This document shows positions 16,137 through 23,557 of a stretch of DNA of 62,634 nucleotides, piece after piece. Numbering within the stretch: the first letter of the stretch is position 1; each line of letters starts with the position of its first letter. The DNA is from Pantanalinema sp. GBBB05. GTDB taxonomy: Bacteria > Cyanobacteriota > Cyanobacteriia > Leptolyngbyales > Leptolyngbyaceae. Made by a program: the position numbers and the translations under genes. The notes below the pieces were generated by a model. That model was not told the DNA's origin and made no database searches. It was given only the letters and a program-made list of their open reading frames with translations. Where the stretch lies: assembly GCA_016743235.1 (NCBI GenBank), contig VRZD01000038.1, positions 1-62,634 on the forward strand, in the 5' to 3' direction.

Positions 16137-17741
16137 ATGACCCTTCTCGACGTAGCTCAAACAAATATCCTTGTCGGTAGCCATCTAGCTCCTCAATCTT
16201 TACTGTCAACAGCAAATTCTCCCTCTGTGATCGCACTGATGGAGGGACAAAATCATGTTCTAGAGCTGATTGCTCAGGGAAAACCATTGCCCGCAATTTT
16301 AGATACTCTAGCTCGTTTAATTGAGTCTCAAACCCTAGAACCGACCTACTGTTCATTTTTGCTCGTCGATCAAGATGGCCAACGGTTACGACATGGGGCT
16401 GCCCCCAGCTTACCGAATGAGTATAACCATTTAATTGATGGAATTGAAATCGGTCCAGAAGTTGGTTCTTGCGGTACGGCAGTTTATCATGTGGCATCGG
16501 TGATTGTCGAAGACATCAGCATTGATCCATTATGGGCCGCATTTCGAGAGTTGGCATTGAGTTACGGGTTACGGGCCTGCTGGTCAACGCCGATTCTATC
16601 GTGTGATGGGCAAGTCTTGGCGACCTTTGCGATGTATCATCCTTTCCCCTACAAGCCTGTCCCCCACGATCGCGAATTGTTGATCAAGGCGACTTATTTG
16701 GCGCGGATTGCCATTGAGCGGCATCTCAATGAAGCTGCGTTGAAACAAGCCAAGAACTCCCTAGAAATTCAAGTTGAGCAGCGCACCCAGGAATTACAAG
16801 TGGCGATCGCTCAATTGAAGGAGCAAATTCAGGAGCGACAAGGTGTAGAAGCCCAACTCCGTCACAAAGCGCAAGAACTGGAAGACACCCTGAGCGAACT
16901 GAATCAGACGCAATCCTGGATGATTCAGAGCGAAAAAATGTCATCCTTGGGGCAGCTTGTGGCCGGTGTGGCCCATGAAATTAACAACCCAATCAGTTTC
17001 ATTTATGGCAATCTCACCCCAGCCCGACAGTACATTCAGGATTTATTGGAACTCATTCATCAGTATGAAATTCATTCTCCGCAGCCGATCCCTGCGGTGC
17101 AAGCAACATTGGAGGCGATCGAGTTTGATTTTTTGCAGCGAGATTTACCAAAACTGCTGAATTCGATGCAATTGGGAGCAGAGCGGATCAAGCAAATTGT
17201 GCTCTCATTACGCACGTTTGCCCGCAAGGATGAGGCAGAACATAAGGAGGTTGATCTGCACGAGGGGCTTGAGAGTACTTTGACGATTTTGGAACATCGA
17301 CTGAGATCCCAGCCGGATCGATCTGAAATTGTCATATCCAAAGACTATGGTCAGTTGCCCCTGGTGCAATGCTATGCCGGGCAATTGAACCAAGTTTTCA
17401 TGAATCTTTTGGTGAATGCTATTGATGCGATCGAGGAGCGTCTGGGGTGTGCCACTCTGTCTGCTCAGCCTGAGATTCAGATTTCCACCCGCTTTAGTCA
17501 CAACCCCAAGCACGTCAGCATTTCCATCACCGATAATGGCATTGGCATCTCACCGCAAGTGCGATCGCAGTTATTTGATCCATTTTTTACAACCAAGATG
17601 ATTGGCAAAGGTACTGGGATGGGTTTGGCGATTAGCTATCAGATCGTGACAGAGCGACATCAGGGAACCTTGCAGTGCATTTCTCAGCCCAACCAAGGAG
17701 CAACCTTCATTATCACTATTCCCATTCATTCAGGGCAGTAA
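16137..17741 (+). CDS. GAF-domain sensor histidine kinase
   Basis: 534 residues from the ATG at 16137 (a TTG four codons earlier is the alternative). Residues about 35-200 are a GAF domain (ILDTLARLIESQ, then GSCGTAVYHVASVIVEDI and CWSTPILSCDGQVLATFAMY). A coiled coil follows (about 200-270), then a HisKA domain with the phospho-acceptor in GVAHEINNPISF. The ATPase has NLLVNAIDAI (N box), ITDNGIGIS (D/G1) and GKGTGMGLAI (G2). There is no membrane segment, so it senses a cytoplasmic signal; no bilin-binding Cys was assigned. No response regulator is adjacent, which is common in cyanobacteria. Confidence 0.88.
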   Translation: MTLLDVAQTNILVGSHLAPQSLLSTANSPSVIALMEGQNHVLELIAQGKPLPAILDTLARLIESQTLEPTYCSFLLVDQDGQRLRHGAAPSLPNEYNHLIDGIEIGPEVGSCGTAVYHVASVIVEDISIDPLWAAFRELALSYGLRACWSTPILSCDGQVLATFAMYHPFPYKPVPHDRELLIKATYLARIAIERHLNEAALKQAKNSLEIQVEQRTQELQVAIAQLKEQIQERQGVEAQLRHKAQELEDTLSELNQTQSWMIQSEKMSSLGQLVAGVAHEINNPISFIYGNLTPARQYIQDLLELIHQYEIHSPQPIPAVQATLEAIEFDFLQRDLPKLLNSMQLGAERIKQIVLSLRTFARKDEAEHKEVDLHEGLESTLTILEHRLRSQPDRSEIVISKDYGQLPLVQCYAGQLNQVFMNLLVNAIDAIEERLGCATLSAQPEIQISTRFSHNPKHVSISITDNGIGISPQVRSQLFDPFFTTKMIGKGTGMGLAISYQIVTERHQGTLQCISQPNQGATFIITIPIHSGQ

Positions 17742-17943
17742 TAGAGGTTTGAGCAGGAATAGATTTATTCCACTTTTCTCAATCATCACTACAGATCATT
17801 CAGGAGAGGTGTGGGGAACGGCATTCCCAGAGCAGCAACAGGGTCGATTGGAGCTAACAGCAGCACTGCTTGATCTTGAGGCAAAAGCATTGAATCAGTT
17901 ATCGGTAGCAGAACCCTATTGGTTAGGGGATTAGCAAACACTA

Positions 17944-18156
17944 GTGAATTTGACATTTTATCCCTGGTTTGAACGCTTCCCAGCCTTGGAATCTCTACGT
18001 CAATTTTTACGCCCCAAGGCAATTCGGCTCCGGCAATGGTGGCAGACTATCCGCGATCGACCGGCAGCGCGATCGAGAATTCCAGTCAGTTTTTATCTAG
18101 AACGGTATGCCCGGTTTTCTGCCTCGCCTGTAGTGGCTGGTGCAACCTCCCAGTAA
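17944..18156 (+). CDS. Possible 70-residue basic protein
   Basis: GTG start; Arg/Trp/Phe-rich product (ALESLRQFLRPKAIRLRQWW) with no recognised family. It ends 37 bases before a terminator hairpin, which is the main reason to list it. It may be chance. Confidence 0.22.
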   Translation: MNLTFYPWFERFPALESLRQFLRPKAIRLRQWWQTIRDRPAARSRIPVSFYLERYARFSASPVVAGATSQ

Positions 18157-18192
18157 AAAAGACATTCAGAACTAACGGTTTGGCTATCAGCT

Positions 18193-18223
18193 CTCCGGCT
18201 TTTCACAAAAGTCGGAGATTTTT
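18193..18223 (+). terminator. Intrinsic terminator
   Basis: CTCCGGCTTTT (18193-18203), loop CAC, AAAAGTCGGAG (18207-18217): 11 pairs with one G-U, followed by ATTTTTC. A classic rho-independent terminator that would end transcription from the histidine kinase or the small ORF. Confidence 0.75.
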
Positions 18224-18411
18224 CATTTGAGATCATAGTCGATAAAGCTTGTCTTCTAAATATTAGTTTGTACTCTAAAAACACTCATTGAAACATGTAG
18301 TTTTTACCTGAGTTAAATAAATTACTTTTTTATTTATCGTAATAAAAAATTGTCAAAAATGTACTTGTTGTCTTGCAGGTGATATGTCAAACTAACTAAA
18401 AATACGGTAAG

Positions 18412-18432
18412 TCGATAGATTTACTGTAAATA
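18412..18432 (+). promoter_or_regulatory. Operator-like motif upstream of the ssuB-like gene
   Basis: TCGATAGATTTACTGTAAAT (18412-18431) aligns with the motif at 23409-23429 upstream of the hemerythrin gene: 16 of 21 positions are equal. Both are preceded or followed by a shared AAATACGGTAA-type context. It is a candidate binding site for one regulator; identity unknown. Confidence 0.4.
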
Positions 18433-18602
18433 CATTCGCTCGATGTAGATTTTCTGGATAGAGTGGATGAAAACGTGGATTCTAACCAGCCTGTCATGCT
18501 TTCGCTAGGTCATTGTTAGAAGCCAGAACTGTCGTTATCTCTTTACTACCGAATTACCGTAGATGGCTGCGGTGCTTAGAGGTTATCACTAGAGGTCTTG
18601 GT

Positions 18603-19394
18603 ATGGGATTGGAACTCCGGGGAACACATCTAGCGGTTGAAGGGTTGCAGAAGTCCTTTGGGACAAATGTCGTTTTACAAGAGCTAAATTTGGAGGTGAT
18701 GCCAGGAGAATTTGTTGCGATCGTTGGTCGCAGTGGGTGTGGTAAAAGTACCCTACTACGCCTCATTGCGGGTTTGGAAACACCAAGTGCAGGTGGTGTT
18801 TTTCTCGATGGTCATTTATCCCAACGGCTCAGCTCTACAGTTCGGATGATGTTTCAGGATGCTCGACTCCTACCTTGGCAACGGGTGTTGGCAAATGTTG
18901 AACTAGGGTTACTTGGCTCAACCGGCAACCGCTCTACAGCATTGCAAGTTCTCCATTCCGTAGGACTTGCTGACAAAGCAGACGACTGGCCTGCAATGCT
19001 CTCAGGCGGACAGCGTCAGCGCATTGCTTTAGCGCGTGCTCTTGCCAGCCAACCCCGCTTATTACTGTTGGATGAACCGCTAGGGGCCCTGGATGCGTTA
19101 ACGCGGATTGAGATGCAACAATTGTTAGAAGACCTGTGGCAGGAAAAGCGATTTACGTCTCTGCTAATTACTCATGATGTTGAAGAAGCGGTTGTGCTGG
19201 CCGATCGCGTCATCTTAATTGAGCACGGTCAGATTGCGATGGATATTGCGATTTCTTTGCCACGTCCGAGACAACGAGGTGATTCCATCTTCGCCAAAAC
19301 GGTGGAAACTATTTTACAGCGAGTCATGCTGAAGAAAGCTGAATCAGCCAGTACTTTAGCGATCGCTCATGCCTATTCCACTTATAGCGTCTAA
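18603..19394 (+). CDS. ssuB: ABC transporter ATPase, sulfonate/nitrate/taurine type
   Basis: 263 residues from the ATG at 18603; a TTG 90 bases upstream would add unrelated sequence. Walker A is VGRSGCGKSTLLRLI, the Q-loop is MMFQDARLLPWQRVLANV, the signature is MLSGGQRQRIALARAL, Walker B is LLLLDEPLGALDA, and ITHDVEEAV is the switch His. DARLLPW is the usual Q-loop form of SsuB-type ATPases. It would power import of aliphatic sulfonates or a similar anion with the permease at 19553. A hairpin lies between the two genes (19461-19486). No substrate-binding protein is adjacent. Confidence 0.85.
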   Translation: MGLELRGTHLAVEGLQKSFGTNVVLQELNLEVMPGEFVAIVGRSGCGKSTLLRLIAGLETPSAGGVFLDGHLSQRLSSTVRMMFQDARLLPWQRVLANVELGLLGSTGNRSTALQVLHSVGLADKADDWPAMLSGGQRQRIALARALASQPRLLLLDEPLGALDALTRIEMQQLLEDLWQEKRFTSLLITHDVEEAVVLADRVILIEHGQIAMDIAISLPRPRQRGDSIFAKTVETILQRVMLKKAESASTLAIAHAYSTYSV

Positions 19395-19460
19395 GCCTTT
19401 CTAGAGCCAGCTTCGAGTGTTGTCAGATTATTGCTTGTAATTGTGACTCCTTACCTTATC

Positions 19461-19486
19461 TGTAGGATGCAGTAGGACATCCTACA
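19461..19486. terminator. Hairpin between the ATPase and permease genes
   Basis: TGTAGGATG (19461-19469) and CATCCTACA (19478-19486) pair perfectly around an 8-base loop, followed by GTTTCTTG. It may attenuate or stabilise the transcript between ssuB and ssuC; the U tract is poor. Confidence 0.4.
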
Positions 19487-19552
19487 GTTTCTTGACTTTG
19501 GAAAGTAATCTTTTCCCTAATTATCGTGTTTGATTTATTCTGACCAAATTCT

Positions 19553-20386
19553 ATGAGTACATTCCGAGCTAAAACCAATTGGCGACATCGTCGTTTCCCT
19601 CGGTTCGCGATCAATATAAACCACCCTGTGGTCAAAACCTTTTTACCTTGGGCATTTCCAATTGGTGTCATCACAATTTGGCAATTACTATCAACATGGG
19701 GGGTGATTCCACCACAAATTCTCCCAGCACCGTTAAGTGTGGTGATAGCTGGCATTAATCTGTCCCGAACAGGTGAGCTGTTTATCAATATCGGAATTAG
19801 TGCTCTCCGAGCCATTACTGGATTCATTGTGGGTGGCAGTATTGGGTTTGCTTTGGGAGTTTTGAATGGACTGTCTCGCCTCTCCGAAACCCTTTTAGAC
19901 ACTACTGTGCAAATGTTGCGTACCATTCCGAATCTAGCGCTTTTACCGCTGGTGATTCTCTGGTTTGGAATTGGTGATGAAGCTCGCTTATTCCTGATCT
20001 CCTTAGGAGTGATGTTCCCCATCTACTTAAATACCTTTCATGGCATTCGGAATATTGATCCGGGGTTAATTGAAATGGGGCAAGTGTATGGTTTGAATCC
20101 CTGGCAGTTGTTCTGGAAAATTATTCTGCCCGGTGCCATGTCATCTATCCTGGTCGGTGTCCGCTTTTCATTAGGGATTATGTGGTTGACATTGATCGTT
20201 GCTGAAACTATTGCTGCCGATTCGGGGATTGGTTATATGGCAACCAATGCGAGAGAGTTTATGCAAACCGATGTTGTTGTGTTGGCGATCGTGCTGTATG
20301 CGCTATTTGGGAAATTAGCCGATGTGATTGCTAGAGCATTGGAACATTCCTGGTTACGTTGGCATCCTAGCTATCAAAAATCATAG
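19553..20386 (+). CDS. ssuC: ABC transporter permease, sulfonate/nitrate/taurine type
   Basis: 277 residues with about six membrane segments (first about residues 28-48, PWAFPIGVITIWQLLSTWGV). The EAA-like loop EMGQVYGLNPWQLFWKIILPG contacts the ATPase, and the TIPNLALLPLVILWFGIGDE segment is typical of SsuC/TauC-type permeases. It lies 158 bp after the ATPase gene in the same direction. With no periplasmic binding protein in the window, the system depends on one encoded elsewhere or has lost it. Confidence 0.85.
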   Translation: MSTFRAKTNWRHRRFPRFAININHPVVKTFLPWAFPIGVITIWQLLSTWGVIPPQILPAPLSVVIAGINLSRTGELFINIGISALRAITGFIVGGSIGFALGVLNGLSRLSETLLDTTVQMLRTIPNLALLPLVILWFGIGDEARLFLISLGVMFPIYLNTFHGIRNIDPGLIEMGQVYGLNPWQLFWKIILPGAMSSILVGVRFSLGIMWLTLIVAETIAADSGIGYMATNAREFMQTDVVVLAIVLYALFGKLADVIARALEHSWLRWHPSYQKS

Positions 20387-20882
20387 AAACTTCTGGAAAA
20401 TTGACCCATTGTTAGCCGCAATGCTTGGAAGAATACCCTGTAACTCAGTCTTCCGGGATGAAAGCGGCTTTTGATTATTTTTGTTTATCAATTCAAACAA
20501 CAAGACTATTTGCTGCAATCGAACGGAATGTTTAGGCTGGAAGTGGAAGTTATCGATCCACACCCTAAACCGTGATGTCCTATGCTGGAGCATTTACGAG
20601 AGCATCATTATCACCAAGGTCAGCGCGATCGCGATGCAGGATTATTGCCTAGAATGGAAAGTTCCATTTATCTGGAAGGCTACCTGAAAGGCAGACCCCA
20701 AGGGCTAGATGGAGTGGTGCAATATTTTCCTTCGGTTGATGCCTATATGCAGTGGAAGTATCGTCATGTATCCTAACCGCAACGCGATCGCTCCCCTGCC
20801 TATACCTGCGCTGCTGCCCACGTATGGCAGGATTAGTGCAGATTAGCTGTGACATGAGTCGTCTGCTAGCAAATCAATCTGA
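20387..20882. other. Intergenic, about 500 bp, around one possible small gene
   Basis: Apart from the 64-codon ORF at 20582-20776, nothing is recognisable. The ssuC-like gene and the minus-strand MFS gene converge on this stretch. Confidence 0.45.
20582..20776 (+). CDS. Possible small conserved protein, 64 residues
   Basis: The product begins MLEHLREHHYHQGQRDRDAG and contains YLEGYLKGRPQGLDG and VVQYFPSVDAYMQWK, a well-formed composition unlike a shadow frame. The YLEGYLxGRP segment looks familiar from short cyanobacterial proteins, but I cannot name a family. No clear ribosome-binding site. Function unknown. Confidence 0.42.
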   Translation: MLEHLREHHYHQGQRDRDAGLLPRMESSIYLEGYLKGRPQGLDGVVQYFPSVDAYMQWKYRHVS

Positions 20883-22181
20883 TTATCCCCCGATCACAGA
20901 AGCATCAATTTCCCGCTGAATCCAATGACTTACCTGGGTCACCTGAGATGAAAACCACAGTGAGCCCAAGATGCAGGTACTGCCACAGATTAGCAGTGCT
21001 GTAGGTGCACCCATTAATTGAGCTAGGCTACCCGCTAGGAGATTCCCAAAGGGCATCATACCCACCATAGCCAGCGCATAGAAACTCATGACGCGACCCC
21101 GCTTATCATCCGCAACCAGTGTTTGAATAATCGTATTGCTGCTGGTAATTTGCAGAATCCCGAACCCACCCACTAATACCAGAATGATCAACTATGACCA
21201 GAGTTGGCGAGATAAGGAAAATGAAATGAGACTAAAGCCGATCGCCGCCTGAGCTAGCATAATTAGCCGTTCTAAACCTAAAATGCTGCGCCGCAAACTG
21301 AGGTAGCAACAAGCGCACAATGAACCAATGGGAGCCGCTGTGCCAAGTGCTGCCATTGTCGTCGCATTACCACGTAATACCTCTGCGGCAAAGACGGGTA
21401 GTAAAGCAATGTAAGAGATACCGACTAACCCTTGCAATGCCAACATGAGGAGAATGACGCGAATCGGTTGCATCTTGCTGACATATTGAAATCCCTCGCG
21501 TAATTTCTGCCAGGTATTGCTGATATGAGCTGTATCTGTTGGTATCTTTGGTCGTACTCGCATCGCTTTTAGCGTCACGATCGCGGCAATGTAACTGAGG
21601 CTATCGTAGAGAAAACAATATTTCACCCCTACCGTGGCAATGAGAATGCCACCAATAGCTGGACCTAACACCAGCGATGAACTCAGCATGACTGAGTTGA
21701 GTGCAATCGCGTTACTCCAATCAGTACGATCGTTTACAGTTTCTGTCACAATCGTATGCCGCACGGGCATATCTAACCCTTTCAACATACCATTCAGAAT
21801 ACTAAGGATGAGTAATGAGCCAAAGGTAATGCTGTCCAGAAATGTCAGAACGGTGAGAGTGATGGAAACGCTGATGCCCAGCACTTGGACTAGCATGAGT
21901 AAATCGCGGCGGCTCCAGCGATCGGCTAACACCCCAGAAAACGGGATTAACAATAGAGTCGGCAGGAATTGCAAAAATCCGACTACCCCCAGTAACCAGG
22001 CAGATTTGGTTAGGTCATAAACTAACCAGGGGATAGTTAACTGTTGGGTCATGAATGTACCCGACATTGATAGCATCTGTCCGCCAAAGAACAGACGGAA
22101 GTTGCGCCATTTGAATGCAGGTAAACGTCGATAAACAGTTTTGCTGACTCGATCGCTCCATTGCCCGTACCCGTGCTGCAT
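20883..22181 (-). pseudogene. MFS transporter gene with an in-frame amber codon
   Basis: The frame runs from ATG 22181 to the stop at 20883 as one 432-codon gene, interrupted by a single TAG at 21194-21192 within a hydrophobic region. Upstream of it are FRLFFGGQMLSMSGTFM, FSGVLADRWSRRDLLM (the loop 2-3 MFS motif) and ALNSVMLSSSLVLGPAIGG; downstream, the same frame continues with the last helices (LVLVGGFGILQI, then GRVMSFYALAMVGMMPFG). The family is the MFS_3/EntS-like exporters. The stop removes the last helices, so the product is probably non-functional unless the codon is suppressed or is a sequencing error. Confidence 0.75.
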
Positions 22182-22717
22182 GGTAAATACTGTTATTGCT
22201 TAACGAGCTACTGACTCAAACTTTTTCATACGGTGAAAGACGAACTGTTAGAGAATCTAACTAAAATAGGATTTTCTAATAAATTGATCAATTTAGTCAA
22301 GACATCTCTGGAAAGTCTTGGCGGATGATTAGCCAAGACTGAAATTGATCTGACAGAATGTTGAAGAGGTTATGACTGCTTTAGAAGACCTTGGCTTGCT
22401 AACCCATGAATTAATCTATATTGCATCCCGTGAAACTCCGCTCTGGGACACTTAGCAGCTCAAAAAACGCTTAAAAAATTCTTCGGACTTCGTTTGAATC
22501 AGCATAGCAAACTGGTATTGCTCATTTAAGTTGTGCAGCCATAATTCTGTACCGCACTATCATGACAGTGGAATTGATTAGTACGTTGTTTGTATCCGAT
22601 GTACCTTAGAAATGTATCTTTTGTACTAGGGTATTTAGCTCTAGCGTGTTAGCGTTTGGATAGGAAAGATGAATTTGATTGAGTGTTACTACTGAATAAT
22701 CTTCTTGTAGAGAACTT
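22182..22717. other. Intergenic, about 535 bp, upstream of the nblA-like gene
   Basis: A 9-bp inverted repeat, AGTCTTGGC (22314-22322) with GCCAAGACT (22332-22340), is the only clear structure. A 27-codon frame follows at about 22373 (MTALEDLGLLTHELIYIASR) that may be a gene fragment. No NtcA box with the correct GTA-N8-TAC spacing was found before nblA. Confidence 0.45.
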
Positions 22718-22900
22718 ATGCTGCCTAAGCTAGATTTTGACTTGACTCTAGAACAACAGTTTCAGATGCAGTTAATTGAGAAAGAAGTGGCAATGATGAG
22801 TCAGGAGAAACTTAAAAGTCTACTACTAACAACATCTCATTTGCTAATGGTTAAAGAGAATGTGATCCGCTCTTTAACTAAAAAGGTGATTTCACAATGA
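22718..22900 (+). CDS. nblA: NblA-family phycobilisome degradation protein
   Basis: 60 residues, the normal NblA size. LTLEQQFQMQLIEKEVAMMS (about residues 9-28) matches the NblA pattern LTLEQEF...E...V..MS, and the following helix ends KENVIRSLTKK as in NblA. NblA tags phycobiliproteins for Clp-dependent degradation during nitrogen, sulfur or light stress. The gene converges on the hemerythrin gene and overlaps it by 9 bases. An active copy outside the usual chromosomal setting would let the plasmid influence antenna turnover. It could also be a divergent NblA-related protein of other function. Confidence 0.72.
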   Translation: MLPKLDFDLTLEQQFQMQLIEKEVAMMSQEKLKSLLLTTSHLLMVKENVIRSLTKKVISQ

Positions 22901-23329
22901 ACTACGTACTCCTGCTGAATGGTATAGCTTTGTCTGCTCTCGGAAGAATCGAATCATGTTCTGATCTTCACCTTGGATGTGGTGAGCTAACCACTCCGCC
23001 AAAAATTCAGTCAGCCTGATAGATAGCGGTAGGGTTTGATTGTCTAATTGCTGAGACAAAGTTTTAACTTTGCTAACAAGTCCATCATGACTCTGTTTAT
23101 GTCGATCGCAGCCAGGATAGTTACTTACCTGCATCAAACGTTCTTCTGTCTGAAAATGCTTAACGGTATGACTAGCTAGATCAGCGAAAATTTCCTGCAC
23201 GACTGAGTACGGTGCTGCCCGGAGAATTGCGTCATGTAAAGAGTTGACCATTTCAAACAACTCTTGGTGCTCTTGATCAACGTGTAGATCACCTGTAAGA
23301 TACTCAGTTTTCCAAACCGCAATTGTCAT
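22892..23329 (-). CDS. Bacteriohemerythrin
   Basis: 145 residues from the ATG at 23329; a GTG at 23383 would add 18 unconserved residues. Diiron ligands are in place: HVDQEHQELFEMVN (His and Glu), SHTVKHFQTEERLM (His, Glu), HKQSHDGLV and a final WLAHHIQGEDQNM (His, Asp). The protein binds O2 reversibly through a non-haem diiron centre and may store, deliver or sense O2 or NO. A conserved-looking palindromic motif lies 80 bp upstream (23409-23429). The 3' end overlaps nblA. Confidence 0.88.
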   Translation of the reverse strand: MTIAVWKTEYLTGDLHVDQEHQELFEMVNSLHDAILRAAPYSVVQEIFADLASHTVKHFQTEERLMQVSNYPGCDRHKQSHDGLVSKVKTLSQQLDNQTLPLSIRLTEFLAEWLAHHIQGEDQNMIRFFREQTKLYHSAGVRSSL

Positions 23330-23408
23330 AACTAAACTTGAAGGTTCAACATTAACAGCATCAACTAGCCAGTCAGCCTTCACCGACCTCGACCTAAATA
23401 ACGGTTTG

Positions 23409-23429
23409 TCGGTAGAATTACCGTATTTA
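23409..23429 (-). promoter_or_regulatory. Operator-like motif upstream of the hemerythrin gene
   Basis: TCGGTAGAATTACCGTATTT (23409-23428) contains CGGTA-GAAT-TACCG, a perfect 5-bp inverted repeat. It aligns with 18412-18432 before the ssuB-like gene (16/21 equal). The 3' side reads AACTAAATACGGTAA on the minus strand, also echoed at about 18391-18410. Confidence 0.42.
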
Positions 23430-23557
23430 GTTGATATGTCTATACTACATGGTAGTTAGTAACAAAACAAGTATATGTCTATGTAGCTATTAAACCTTGA
23501 GGATTTGAGGACGAATTTCTGGCGGTCAGACTCTGTGATGTCTTCCCCAATCACCCG

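Larger units (their letters stand above)
17742..18602. other. Intergenic, about 860 bp, between the kinase and the ABC genes
   Basis: Contains a weak GTG-start ORF (17944-18156), an intrinsic terminator (18193-18223), an AT-rich stretch (about 18230-18440) and an operator-like motif at 18412-18432. The rest shows nothing recognisable. Confidence 0.5.

Noticed and set aside
22576..22632. NtcA-like site upstream of nblA (GTATCTTTTGTAC and nearby GTAC strings)
   Set aside because: The spacing between GTA and TAC is 7, not 8, and no well-placed -10 box follows, so an NtcA site is not supported.
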